A DNA stretch of 64,000 nucleotides from NCBI RefSeq assembly GCF_031143425.1, contig NC_090438.1, forward strand, positions 754,691,823 to 754,755,822. Direction: 5' to 3'. The notes under the pieces were generated by a model. That model saw only the letters and a program-made list of their open reading frames with translations, did no database searches and was not told where the DNA came from. Below, in pieces: positions 12,737-25,045 of the stretch. Every line of letters begins with the position of its first letter. Position 1 is the stretch's first letter. This stretch comes from Pleurodeles waltl. Lineage: Eukaryota; Chordata; Amphibia; Caudata; Salamandridae. A program made the translations under genes and the position numbers.

Positions 12737-14750
12737 GTGAGTTCTACACTGAGTATTACAGTACTGGTGGCACCACAGATTTATCAGAAACCGATGATGG
12801 TTCAGATGGCATCTATACTTAATTCAGTGACTCCTCTGCAAGTTGTTAGTCAAGCTCAGACAGTGCCAATGTATATTCCAGTAACAGTAACGGAATTGAG
12901 TTCCCTAGTACTTACAGGTCAGAATTCTGGAGTCATTTATTCGAGAAGTCAGAATGCTACATCATGCCCAGAAGCATTAACAGTTCCTCTTACAATTGGT
13001 CTAGTTGTTCCATTGTATGCCCTGGGCAATAATGAGCATAATGTACAGAATCTTATTAATTCAAATGCAGAAATGGAGAGACTCAATGCTACTGCAAGAG
13101 TTGTGACTCCAATGAATTAGACTTTTGACAAAACAGGTCTTCTTATTGATTTAACTTATTCCAGGATTTCTCAAAATTTGGAGGAGTCAAATTCAGATCT
13201 AAATTAAATTCTGATGACGCTTGAAAGACAAATAGGTCCACCATGTAATACTCCACAATGCGTGCCCAATGTGAATAATAATGTTTCTCAACAAGGCGTG
13301 AGAGCTCAGCAGTTAACAGATTGGTTGGAGAAAGTGAGTGGAGCATCAACAATGAAAACAGTTGCAGAAGGGGAAACAATGCTGAACCTAGCAAGATTAA
13401 AATTAGAATTAAGTGAAATGATTGAAAGAACACTTAAATTAACTAGACTTGTATAATGAAGATGAGTTATGCTTCATGTGTAAATATGTCACAAACAGAG
13501 CAGGATTGGCACATCAGAAATGATCAGAACTTGCAGAAAAATATGAAGTGGATATTGAGAAATCAAAGCCATTGAAAAGGAGTTACAAATGAGAATTTGA
13601 TTCAAAAGATATTAAGAACATTAGATCACCTAGAATGAAAATTCACATTAGAGAATTAATTTAAAGTATTCAAATTTGGGTAGCATTAGATAAATGGGAA
13701 GGCAGGTGGGTAAAGAAAAGAGATCAGAAGAAAAGAGAGTCTGCTAATTTGAACTCTACTGATACACAGCAGACTGATAGTACCCTAAAGATATTGCCAA
13801 TGAGAGAAATTCCTGGAGGGAATTATGTTCATGTTCCTTTCTAGCAGGAGTGATATTTTGTCATTCACTAATGATTACTGGATATTGAGAGAGAAACCAG
13901 TAGAATGGTAATAACAGACAGATAGATTTGTGGAACTCGCTAAATGTCTGTGGGAGGATTTAAATACCTTTTTAGAAATAGTGGTTCTAGCTGATTTATG
14001 GACTGAATGTAAAAGGAGTATTGACTACCCAACAAGAGAACCTCCACAAGATCTAGTTACAGGTACACCATCTCCTGAAGTAATGAAAAGCTATTACAAA
14101 GTGATTGAATTTCTGAAAACGAGAATTTCTCCTAAAAACATTTATTGGCAGTGAATTGATAGGACAGCCCAAGAAGCCAAGGAGTGAATCCATGAATATT
14201 ATGAAAGGTTGTTGAAGGCATTCAAACATTACATTGGTACAGAAACAATTAAGCCCAAAGACATGATTCATTTTGTGTTCAGATTTGTGGAAGGGTTGAG
14301 ACCTGACATTTCCACATGATTAAGAGTCATTTGATTTGCTGGCAAGCAAAACCAATTGATGAAGTATTACAGTTTGCTAAATATTGTAGTGAGAAGATTG
14401 AAATGAAACAAAAGAAATTGAAAGTAAAAACAATGGTAATGCAGATTACAGTAGCACAATTAGGGATGCAGAGAATTCCACAACAATAGGGAAACATGCA
14501 TATGATTCAGAGTCAGGGATTGACCAGAGGCAGAGGATGTGGTGGTTTTGGAAATGGAAATCGGTTAGGTGTTGATTCGAATGGTACTGTTAATTCAGAT
14601 GATATGCAAACAATGAAGATGATGTTACCTTGTCACGCTTGTAGGGGTCGAGGACATTGGAAACAGGAGTGTTCAATGATGGTACAGGAAGCTGTTGTGC
14701 AGATGAGTGAACATAATAAATTTCAAAATTTTAGAGGACCAAGAATTTAG
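12737..14750 (+). pseudogene. gag-like region with CCHC knuckle, decayed
   Basis: Open segments at 12737-13120, 13214-13456, 13930-14154 and 14496-14750 are separated by stops and shifts. The last contains a retroviral zinc knuckle, CHACRGRGHWKQEC, with C-x2-C-x4-H-x4-C spacing near 14632-14675. It is preceded by Gly/Arg-rich sequence, as is usual for nucleocapsid. The earlier segments have no motif I recognise, and their assignment to matrix/capsid rests on position. No intact protein can be made. Confidence 0.65.
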
Positions 14751-14792
14751 AATCCTAATTTAAATGTCCAGAATATGAATAATTAGAAGCAG

Positions 14793-15369
14793 ATGCAAAT
14801 TCCCCAACAGCAACAGCAGGTGCCATGTTTTCAGGTACCACAGCAAAAGCAAATGCAACAGCAGATGCCAATGATGCCACAGCAGCAAATGCACATACCT
14901 CAAGCTCCAATGACACAGCAGCAGAAAGTGGTTCCTCAGCAGAACATGGGTCAAACGTTAAGTCAAAACAGTCAACCACGTATACAGCAGTTTCTATTAC
15001 ACAGTGAGGGTGAATCGAGTGATGACATTGTGAGTGAGAGTTTGGATGAAGAAGAATGTGTGCTAGCAGCTTCATCAGAGGTGGATCAGAGTGGTCCTTA
15101 TGTAAATGGATCAGTAATGGGTCATGTTTCTTTCTTGGTTGACAGAGGAGCTACACGCTTTACTGTCAGAACTGCAAGTTCCTAAAGTGCCACTTTCTGG
15201 GAAAACAGTACAGGTTGGAGGATTAGAAAATCAGCACTTGAGAAATCTGATTATTGAGCCGATTCCTGTTGAAATTGTTAATTTTGAAGGCATGAATAGT
15301 TTCGTAGTCTGTGATTCAAGTCCAGTATGCCTTTTCGAAGAGATTTGCTGTGCAAAACAAGATGTTTGA
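14793..15369 (+). pseudogene. Protease-like segment, decayed
   Basis: A Gln/Met-rich stretch (14793-14990) leads into an aspartic-protease-like motif, FLVDRGATRFTV, near 15130-15165. Retroviral proteases normally have D-T/S-G here; this copy reads D-R-G, so the active-site loop is altered. A frame change follows at once and continues in the 15124-15369 frame. The role would be Gag-Pol cleavage; the copy is presumably inactive. Confidence 0.6.
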
Positions 15370-15470
15370 TTACTTGCACAAATTATGGAATTGCCACCCA
15401 AACAAACAGTGATGATTAAGAATCCTGTTTGCCAATTGGAAATTTTAATTTGGTTAATGAATAGTTTCCC

Positions 15471-16190
15471 TTGATTACTCTTTATCCTGCATTTACAGTA
15501 TTGCACCTGCCCATTGATTTCTGGGAAACAGTTATTTCAAAAGTTTGGGATCTTTCTGGAAAATATATTGGTTTAATTAAAGGAGCTGAACCAGTCAAAG
15601 TTACAGTGAAACCTAATGCAGTTTTTCTAAAAACTCCTCAACATCACATGGCACCAGATGTAATTGAAGGAGTTACTCCTGTAACTGCAGATTTTGTTAA
15701 GCAGGGAGTCTTGAAAGAAGTGCTGAGTAGCCAATGTAATTCACCTATTATGGGCCTGTGAAAAACAAATGGGAAACTTCACATCGTTCAGGATTTGAGA
15801 ATAATTAATGATATTGTGATCAGATGTTGTCCAGTGGGACCCAATCCAGCAGTGAGTTTGTTCCAAATTCCGAGTGACCAAGTGACACAGAATGGTCCAC
15901 AGTAGTGTCACAAGCATATTTCTCAGTGCCTCTACATGAGGATAGCCAGCTTCTCTACTATTTTAAATTCTGCAGTAGTGTGTATTGCTGGTACAGGATA
16001 CCACAAGGCATTTCAAAATCCCCATCCATATTTAATCAGGTATTGAAAACAAATTTTTGAATAATTGGAAATGGCTTTCCAAACAACATTGGTTCATTGC
16101 ATTGATGACTTACTAGTTGCTTCAAATACACAGTAAGCATGCAAGCAGGATACTATTGCATTATTGAATCATTTGGGTGAAAATGGACAT
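15471..16190 (+). pseudogene. Reverse transcriptase, first part (interrupted)
   Basis: Visible motifs are the finger-domain stretch VKQGVLKEVLSSQCNSP near 15700, KLHIVQDLRIINDIV near 15780, YRIPQGISKSPSIFNQVL near 15990, and a catalytic C-I-D-D-L-L motif near 16098-16115. The second motif position reads I-D-D where Y-x-D-D is usual. Several stops and frame shifts are present. The sequence breaks at 16190, where Harbinger B is inserted, and the thumb/connection continues at 26170. Confidence 0.75.
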
Positions 16191-16768
16191 TAAGGCCCTC
16201 AATACAACCCTGGTGGCAAATGGCGCCGACCGCCATGGTGACGGCCGCCAACATACCGTGACCGCAGCGGTATACCGTTTCAGGTATTATGACCAACACA
16301 GAGAAATCTGCCACTATAATGACACCCTTACAAGTCCGCCAGCCCAAAGGTCAGTGATAAACTGATGGTACCAAAACCCACACCGTTATGCCGATAGAAA
16401 TACGCCCACAGCATCATGACCTACGAATCCCCATGGGAATCATTCAACTGCGGTAAACCATTGGCGGTACACACCGCCGTGCTCAAAATACACACACACT
16501 AACAAAACTACACCACATTGGACAATTCAAACTATACACACCTGACACACATACACACACCCAATCCAATATAAAACACACATCCACATTACCCACAACC
16601 CCTTACAACGAAAAAAAAATTGCCAACTGAGAGAGAGAGACAAGCCAGGAGCACCCACTGAATCTGAGCCACATAACACCATCACCCATACACCATCCAC
16701 ACACCTCACAGCACACACCCCGACACATCACCCCACACACCCTCACACATACCACTCACACTACACCC

Positions 16769-18231
16769 ATGGCACCACAAAGACACCCCAGGTTCTCAGA
16801 GGAGGAACTAAGGGTCATGGTGGAGGAAATCATCCGGGTAGAGCCACAGTTATTCGGATCACAGGTGCAGCAGACGTCCATTGCAAGGACGATGGAGCTA
16901 TGGCGGAGAGTCGTGGACAGGGTCAACACTGTGGGACAGCACCCCAGAACAAGGGATGACATCAGGAAGAGGTAGAAAGACCTACGGGGAAGGTGCGTTC
17001 CGTGGTAGCAAGACACCAGGTAGCCATACAGAGGACTGGTGGTGGACCCCCACCTCCTCCCCCACAACTAACAACATGGAGGAGCAAGTCTTGGCAATCA
17101 TGCATCCTGAGGACCTCGCAGGAGTAGCAGGAGGACTGGACTCTGGTAAGTCAAATCTTTACTATTATCTCCCCCACCCTACCTGCATGCCATCACAAAC
17201 TCCTTCCCCTACCCTCACCCCCATCACTCCACCACCTCACATATACCCCACTATCACAACCCACCTATCCCAATACCAAACCATGCATGCAACACCAATG
17301 CATGGACACCCATCACAGACCTGCATGGACACCAATCACCACAGCATGCACACTAGTGCCAATCACTTAGCCAAACCAATAACATCTCACACAACCCAAA
17401 CGTGCCTTGCTTATAACAACAATGGAGGGAAACATATCCATGCACAAGATGGCCCACGCAGATACAGTAACACTGCATTTACACGCACACAGGACCCCCA
17501 CTCAACGTCACCGGAAAGGAGGTGCCACCAACATCCAGTCCCTCCTCAGAAGAGGTCCACAGCAGCTCTGCACACCTGGCTCACGATGGCCAACCTGGCC
17601 CATCAGGGACTTCTGTACAGCTGGTTACCCTGCCACAGTCCCAAACCCAACAAAGAACCTCCCCCCTCAGGAAACACCAGCACAGCACCCACCCAGCGGG
17701 CCCACCCCCCTGTCCCAAGGACATGTCAATCAGCAGTGTGTCCACCACTACAGGGACCCCAGGCAACCCCATAAACCCAAGACAATCAGAGACCTGGAGT
17801 CAGTGGCAGTGGGCACACGGTTCAGGGGACAGAGGCACAGGACAACAGGGAAGCTGGGAGGACTGTTGTGCGACAGGGAGAGGACAGGCCCAGGGAACCC
17901 ACTCTCCACAAGGCACTTGCAGGGTTCCTGGGAGCATACCACCATTCCCAGGAGACCTTGGGCCAGATACTGTACAAGTTGCAGGAGAACCAGGGTGGAC
18001 CTCAAACACATCCAGACCATCCTGGTTACCATTGCAGGGGTGCTGGCTGACATGGCCAACACCATGAGGGAAGCAGTGGGACACCAACAGACCCCTGACA
18101 CTATCCACACCGAAGAACAGCCCTCCACCTCTGCCTGCGCTAGTGGACAGGAGGCCCCGCCACAGGGCCAACAGGCCACCAGCACCCCACCCCCTGCAGA
18201 AGGAGAACCACCTCACAAACGGTTTCTGTGA
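16769..18231 (+). pseudogene. Harbinger B SANT/Myb-like gene 1 (broken)
   Basis: Exon 1 starts at the ATG at 16769 and encodes RFSEEELRVMVEEI, matching copies A and C. Its donor is GTAAGT at about 17146. Exon 2 begins near 17493 after ACACAG and ends at 18231. A TAG at about 16974-16976 replaces the conserved Trp codon of the RKR-W-DLRG helix, and a downstream indel moves the remaining domain out of frame. The C-terminal half keeps ILVTIAGVLADMANTMREAV, a predicted helix shared with copy C that may mediate oligomerisation, and a basic end. The likely role is a terminal-repeat-binding partner of the transposase; this copy is inactive. Confidence 0.75.
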
Positions 18232-18460
18232 TCCAGGCTGAAGCCAGAGAACATTGCCAAGACCCGCGCCAGGAAATAAGACTCCTGAATGTCACCCTTG
18301 TGTCCCACTCTGTCACCCTGTCCACCTTGAATTGACATTGCTCCACTTCCTATGCCCCCTTGGACAATGCACCTACATACAAATAGACTGGACTCTATCC
18401 TGGACATTTCTCCACCATCACCCCAGCCCATTGTACACCCCCTCTACTTATTAGCACTTG

Positions 18461-18466
18461 AATAAA
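18461..18466 (+). terminator. Polyadenylation signal, SANT/Myb-like gene 1 of Harbinger B
   Basis: AATAAA lies about 230 bp after the stop of the gene and corresponds to the signal in copy A. The transposase gene converges from the other strand about 290 bp further on. Confidence 0.5.
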
Positions 18467-18752
18467 CACCCTTTGAACAAATACAAGTATGAAGTCTGTC
18501 AAATGATTGAAATGTGTATTAGTTTAACAAGCTGTAAACATTGCAATTAATATGTGCAGTTATATATACATAGGTATGACCTGTAGTGGGCAGCAGTAAA
18601 CACACCAGGAGCCAGAGTCGGGCACAGAGATCTGAAAATAGAGATGCCAAAGGGTACAGTAAGTGGCCATAGACTTAGGGAAATCAGGCAGCCACGCCCA
18701 ATGTCTAACACAAAACTGCATTGGAAAGTGAAGTTAGTGTCTTACCTGTGTG

Positions 18753-19807
18753 TCACTGGAAGTACTGTTGAACGACTGAACTTCTGTTGTCCACATCTTC
18801 TTCCTCTGCCTCCTCTTCCTCACTGTGCACAGGCTCCACCTCTACCACAAGATCATCTCCAGGCTCATCCTCCTGCATAAAAGGCACCTGGCGTCTCAAG
18901 GCCAGGTTTTGCAACAGGCAACGAAGATCTGGCACACCTTCTTGGGTGAGTAGTACAGGGATCCACCTGTTAGATGGAGGCACTGGAATCTGGCCTTCAG
19001 GAAGCCAAACATTCTTTCAATCATCCTCCTTGTTCGCCCGTGTGCCTCATTGTAACGTTCCTCTGCCCTTGTCCTGGCATTCCTCACTAGGGTCAGTAGC
19101 CATGAGAGGTTGGGGTAACCAGAGTCACCTGCAAATATCAAGGGATACCTGTAAGACACACACTCACCCTTAGGGAAAACCCCACACCTATATACCTACA
19201 TCAACTGGGTGGGGACCATGGGCTCACCTATTAGCCACACCCGGTGCCTCTGGAGTTGAGACATCACATATGGAATGCTGCTATTCCTCAAGGTAAAGGC
19301 ATCATGCACAGAGCCAGGATACTTGGCCTTCACATGGGAGATGTACTGGTTCCCCAAACACACCATCTGCACATTCAGAGAGTGAAAGCTTTTTCTATTC
19401 CTGAACACTTGTTAATTTCTCAGGTGGGGGACAAATGCTACATGTGTACCATCAATGGCACCAATGATGTTGGGGATATGTCCCAGGGCATAAAAGTCAG
19501 CCTTCACTGTGGCCAAATCCTCCACCTGGGGGAATACGATGTAGCTGCGCATGTGTTTCAGCAGGGCAGACAACACTCTGGTCAACACGTTGGAGAACAT
19601 TGGCTGAGACATCCCTGATGCCATGGCCACTGTTGCTTGGAAGGAACCACTTGCCAGGAAATGGAGCACTACCAGGACCTGCACTAGAGGGGGGATACCT
19701 GTGGGCTGGCGGATAGCTGAAATCAGGTCTGGCTCCAATTGGGCACACAGTTCTTGGATTGTGGCCCTATCAAGTCTGTAGGTAAGGATAATGTGTCTGT
19801 CCTCCAT
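18753..19807 (-). pseudogene. Harbinger B DDE transposase (HARBI1-like), broken
   Basis: Exon 1 runs from the ATG at 19807 down to 19228, then GTGAGC. Exon 2 runs from 19128 to the stop at 18753-18755. Catalytic positions are readable: GAIDGTHVAF, SVHDAFTLRNS and MIERMFGFLKARF. A TAA stop follows the first catalytic Asp (near 19412), and a frame shift near 18910-18980 moves the acidic C-terminal tail (EVEPVHSEEEEAEEEDVD) out of frame. A candidate donor (CAG|GTAAG) just past the stop recurs in all three copies, hinting at a 3'-UTR intron. The reading frame continues upstream to 19939, so the true start could lie further out. Confidence 0.85.
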
Positions 19808-20323
19808 TGTCGCCAGGTCCACCAGGGGTCTGTACATGGGAGGATGTCTCCATCGCCTATTCAACCTCAGCGGTTGAACTCTAGGGTGGAAAACATTGAG
19901 CAGAGGGTCATATTGACACGTGTGAAAATAAAAATGCATTTCTTCCTTTACAGAAACAGTATGTGAATATGAAAGTCAGTTGATGTGCCAATGTCTGCTG
20001 TGACACAGTTAGGTATCATGGCCGGTGCCCCCCTGAAATGGCAGCTGCCTGACCTGTGAGAAGAGACAAATGGAAATGAAGTAATTCCGCTGGCGTTGTG
20101 CGCCGTTGCGGTCGGCGGTCGATGACCGCCGCGCAACTTTGCATTGGTTATCATTGGGCCCTATGGGTTCCAGGAGCCAATGGCGATGGATGCCGGCGGT
20201 AACGGTACACACCACCGCGGACATGACTGCCATTTTCTATCTGCTCACTCACTTGCTACCTGACCTGAAAACAGGAGAGGACCTACACTGCAAGTGCTGC
20301 TGTGACCTGTGTCTGGAAGCGAC

Positions 20324-23177
20324 AATTGCTTGAGTGTCTGGGGAAAGGGCCCCGCCTTCACTTCGGAGGAGTTGGACTGACTGGTGGATGGGGTCCTACC
20401 CCAGTACACTTTACTCTATGGTCCTCCAGACAAACAGGTAAGTACACTGTGAGCATGATGCGTGTGCCATGAATGTATGGATTGCTGTGTGTGTAAGCCT
20501 CATGTGGGAGGGGCTAAGGGGTCCTGGACAGAGTGCTGCATGTCTGTTGGTCAATGTCTGTGTGTAAGGGGATGGGAGAGATATTGTGGGCCATGAGTGT
20601 AACAGTCCGGACGGTATGACTAATCTCTTTTTTCTATGCATATTTTCCTGCAGGTCAGTGCCCATCAGAAAAAGGGTATTTGGTGTGCCATCACCAAGGA
20701 GGTGTGGAACCTGGGGGTCTTTGACAGGCGGAGCACCCACTGCCGCAAACGGTGGGAGGACCTGTGCCGCTGGGCAAGGAAGATGGCGGAGGCCCAGCTG
20801 GGGCTGGCCTCCCGACGAGGAAGGGGTGCCCGTCGTACCCTGACCCCCCTGATGTTCCGCATCCTGGCGGTGGCCTATCTGGAGTTGGATGGGCACTTGA
20901 AGGCATCACAGCAGCCACAAGGGGTGAGTACAGATTCGGAATCATGACTTTGCGTGCGTTAAGGTTTTACCTGGGTGGGGGATGTGGGCTCTGGGTGCCT
21001 GTAGCCAGGGCCAACTGGCAGGGTAGGTCCCTTGTTGGGGTAGGCTCTGAAGCACTCCAACCCTTATAGTGTTAGTGGGCATCTACTACTGGGCAGGGCC
21101 CTATTGGTTTCAGGTATGCAGCCAATGGGGTTGGGCAATGTACCCCATGGACTGGTGACTAGCTTTGCAACTGGTAGTGCATGGCCCAGTGCATAGGGCT
21201 GATCCCTGTGTGTTGTGTACGCCAACGGTAGTGTTGTTGCTGGCTTTGACCAAGTGTATCCTCTGTCTCTCTCCCGCTTCTTGTTTTGTCACCCTGTCCT
21301 TGTGTGCATTAGCATTATCTGGCGGAGGAGCAGAGGCATCGGCGACGGAGGGAGCTGCATCCCACATGGCCCTGTAGGCCAAATCCATTCATGGTGAGGG
21401 CACCAGTGGGACGGAGTGCGAGGGGAGCACCACGATGCAGACAGCGACTCCTCTTCCGGTGGAAGCTCCCTGGCGGTGGGGGACACCTCTGTGTCCACCC
21501 CAACAACAGGTACTGCCACCACCCCCGTACCAGCACCGCCCTCCTAGCAGCCCCTCAGCATGTTTCCCGTGCCCGCTCACCCAGGAGGGTGAGCATCTCC
21601 TTCGCCCCAGGCACCTTAGGCCCTGCCCCAGCCAGCCACGCTGCCCTCAGAGAGGAGGATATTGACCTCCTGCGATCCCTCACTGTTAGGCAGTCAACCA
21701 TACTGAATGCCACCCAGGGTGTTGAAAGGCATTTGCAACAAACAAATGCATGCCTGGAGGGCATTCACTCTGCCATGGCGGCCCAACAGAGAGCATTTCA
21801 GGCTCTGGCCTCCGCACTGATGGCAGCCATTGTCCCTGTCTCCAGCCTCCCCTGTCCACCTTCCTCTACCCAGTCCCAATCCCCTTAACCCCAACCTATC
21901 CCAAGGACACCTTCAGACCAGCATTCACCCAAATCAACACACAGAAGTGGCTTAGGCAAACAAAAGCACCCCACTTCATCACACAGGCACTCACACAAGC
22001 ACCATCCCCATGCAGACACAGCAACATCCACTGCCTCCACTGTGTCCCCCTCCTCCTCCTCGTCCACCTCCCTCCCAGTAGCATCTCCACTCACAGCTGC
22101 GTGCACCACATTCTCATCCACTACCTCCATCACCAACATGCCTATCACTACACGCCCCTCACTGGCAGTACCATCCCCACATCCATGCACACGTCCCCTG
22201 TGTCCTCTCCCACTGTGACTGTGACCCCTCCTCCCAAAGTACACAAACGCAAGCACACACCCACCCAACAGCCATCCACCTCACAACAGCATCCAGCTCA
22301 TGCACCTGCACCCAAACACAGCAGACTGACACCTCCTACAAGGACTCCCTCTTCCTCCACTCCCAAACCTTCACCCTCTTCCCGCTTCAATGTCCCTAAG
22401 AAGCTTTGCCTAGACAACATTGACCTCTTCCCTACCCCTCACCCCTGTGCTTCACCTCGGGCCACGGTGCCCAGAACCCAGCCCAGCACCTCAGCTACCA
22501 AATCCACGTCCGGTATGGTTTCTGCAGCTGTGAGAGGCTCCCGTCAGCCCAGTCAGTGTGCCACCAACACCTGCCAAGACCAAGAAGGTTCTGCCACCTG
22601 GCAAGTGCAAAAAGGGGACAGCATCCAGCAAGGAGAAGGGGCAGAACCAGCCAGCAATGCCAAGTCAAAGCCTCCAGCTGGCAGAAGCAAGGAGGCACCA
22701 CCATCTGCCAAGTGCAGGAAGGGGCACAGAATACCAGCCAGGGCATTTCAGCCGTCCGAGGCTGCAGGTGAAGGCCTGGAGGCTACCACCACAACCGCCA
22801 GCACCACCACCTGCATCACGGGCAGCACCGCTACTTGCGCCGCCGCAAGTACCGGCACCTGCACCGCCGCAAGCAGCACCACTGGCAGCAGTAGCAGCCC
22901 CAGTGGGCAGCCGTCCGAGGCTGCAGGGGAAGGGCTGAAGCCTCCCCCCACCATTGGCAGCACTGACACCTGCACCGCGGGCAGCACCGCCACATGCACC
23001 GCCGCAAGCACCGCCACACGCACCACCGCAAGCTGCACCACTGGCAGCAGCCCCAGTGGGCAGCCGTCCGAGGCTACAGGGGAAGGGCTGGAGCCTCTCC
23101 AAACCACTGGCAGCACCAACACCAGCACCGGCACTGCCACCACTGTACAGCCGTCCCCACCAGCAGATGGACTGTAG
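20324..23177 (+). pseudogene. Harbinger B SANT/Myb-like gene 2 (four exons, broken)
   Basis: Exons by splice sites and comparison are about 20324-20437, 20654-20923, 21313-21509, and 21559 onward to 23177. Exon 2 carries the SANT/Myb-like core (STHCRKRWEDLCRW, GRGARRTLTPLMFRI). Exon 4 keeps the helical segment (EEDIDLLRSLTVRQST) and a long Pro/Ser/Thr/Ala tail with degenerate repeats. Lesions are the start codon changed to ATT, a TGA inside exon 1, and a TAG early in exon 3. The intron between exons 3 and 4 is only 49 bp (21510-21558) yet has GT...CAG ends. The family role is inferred as DNA-binding partner of the nuclease. Confidence 0.75.
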
Positions 23178-23552
23178 TCCTGCCTCCATGGAGTGCCATG
23201 CATCCTGCCCACAGAAAATCGTGTGGGTCTGACACCCAGATGAGTGACTGTGACCTTGCACTCCCCATGTGCTGCATCACAGGGTACAAAGCCCCCTCCA
23301 GAGCCAGTGGAAGAAGGCATTCACTCACCCTATCCTTGGTGGGATGAAGCACACTGGGCACAAAGCCCCCTCCAGAACCAGTAGAAGAAGGCATCCGCCT
23401 ACCCTATCCTTGGCGGAATGAAGCACACAGGGCACAAAGCCCCCTCCAGAACCAGTGGAAGAAGGCATCCACTCAACCTATCCTTGGCAGGATGAAGCAC
23501 ACTGGGCACAAAGCCCCCTCCAGAAACAGTGGAAGAAGGCATCCACTCACCC

Positions 23553-24720
23553 TGTTGTGTAGCCATTTTAGCCATAGCTCCATGCATGTTATTTTAACAG
23601 ACTAGGCCAAACCGCTGTGCACCCTAACCTAGATATATTTTATTCGGCTTAATTTTACTATTGTTACAATAACCACTTTTACGGTCTTGTTTTATTTTCT
23701 GTTTATCTAACTGTTTTTGCCTAGGCCACCACTCTGTTCTCAAACAAGACATTCTTGGTCACTCTGTGCTTCTTCCAAGGCTACAGCACGGTACATTGCA
23801 GGTGAACGTGGTAGAAGCTTAGTCTCCAACGTTCATAGAGAACACGCATCCTTACATAGGGACATTTTCCCAGAACATCAGCTGTGTTGTTATAAAAACA
23901 CTTCCTTGTCCCTTACACGTTAGAGGGAGATTCCAGCCAGAGAACCACGGCTGTATGCTGATTACCAAATGCTTCGCTACAGATGCTAATGCAGATCGCA
24001 GGCCTTTGCTCAGGTATGGGGGATGATGTCTTCCCAGGGGAACCTGAAGGGCATAATTAGAGCTTAACATGCTGTGCTCTATCATAGCCTAGGTAGGAAT
24101 TAGTCTATTCACAATAGTGACAATATGATAGCGTTATTTTTATGCTTCACTCTTCTCATCACAATTTTAATACTGTCATGTTGTGTCATCATGGCTATTG
24201 CAGCTCACGCTTTGCTGTCTAAGATGCAGTTGTTTTATTAAACTAATTATTGAAACATTTACTGCCTCTGTTTGTCATTTATATATGAGACTAAATGTAA
24301 CTGGGAGAAACGGATGAGACTTGGGTGACCACTGCTTCCCTGAGAAACCAATTATGTCATGCGCTCGGCTGCCCAGTCATCCCTATCCTTGGGTATAGAT
24401 GAGTCACTGCTAGTTGGCTGGAGCAAAACCCAGATTGGAGCAACAGGTGTCACCTGCAGTGGGTAAGACTTAGGGCCTGATTCTAACTTTGGAGGACGGT
24501 GTTAAACCGTCCCAAAAGTGGCGGATATACCACCTACCGTATTACGAGTCCATTATATCCTATGGAACTCGTAATACGGTAGGTGGTATATCCGCCACTT
24601 TTGGGACGGTTTAACACCGTCCTCCAAAGTTAGAATCAGGCCCTTAGTCTCCCACACCGTGGGCGATTCTGCCGCTCAAAATCCAGTAGTCTCATTAGAA
24701 TAATGAAAGCCCACGTGACA
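23553..24720. mobile_element. Solo LTR nested in the minisatellite
   Basis: The block starts TGTTGTGTAGCC and ends CACGTGACA, with ACCC on both sides (23549-23552 and 24721-24724). TG...CA ends, a 4-bp duplication and no coding content fit a solo LTR. Without the MITE it carries, it is about 994 bp. It contains T-rich and ATTAAA-like stretches typical of LTR polyadenylation regions. The family is not recognised. Confidence 0.75.
24470..24646. mobile_element. 171-bp near-perfect foldback MITE (Harbinger-type)
   Basis: TTA flanks both sides (24470-24472, 24644-24646). The insert 24473-24643 starts GGGCCTGATTCTAACTTTGG and ends with its exact reverse complement. The two arms pair along almost their whole length, leaving a small central loop around 24550-24560. 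The TTA duplication and GGSCC-type end resemble the Harbinger superfamily. It has no coding capacity, and the transcript would form a long hairpin. Confidence 0.9.
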
Positions 24721-25045
24721 ACCCTATCCTTGGCAGGATGAAGCACACAGGGCACAAAGACCCCCCCAGAACCAGTGGAAGAAGGCATCCACTCACCCTC
24801 CAGAACCGGTGGAAGAAGGCATCCACTCACCCTATCCTTGCAGGATGAAGCACACTGGGCACAAAGCCCCCTCCAGAACCAGTCGAAGAAGGCATCCACT
24901 CATCCTATCCTTGGCCAGATGAAGCACACTGGGCACTAAGCCCCCTCCAGAACCAGTGGAAGAAGGCATCCACTCACCCTATCCTTACCAGGATGAAGCA
25001 CACTGGGCACAAAGCCCCCTCCAGAACCAGTGGAGAAGCCATCCA

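Larger units (their letters stand above)
23286..25045 (+). repeat. 74-bp minisatellite, split by a solo LTR
   Basis: Units begin CAAAGCCCCCTCCAGAACCA and recur at 23286, 23361, 23435 and 23509. Four to five more units follow between 24721 and 25045, with the solo LTR at 23553-24720 between the two halves. One unit near 24800 is shortened. The same unit type appears near the end of copy C (63735 onward), so the array belongs to this Harbinger lineage. Confidence 0.9.

Noticed and set aside
12737..13120. An independent host gene at 12.7 kb
   Set aside because: It sits between a 5' LTR and a zinc-knuckle segment and is followed by pol-like sequence, so gag remnant is the simpler reading.
18753..19807. 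A host HARBI1 gene
   Set aside because: It lies inside transposon termini with a TAA duplication, has two multi-copy relatives in the window and carries stops.
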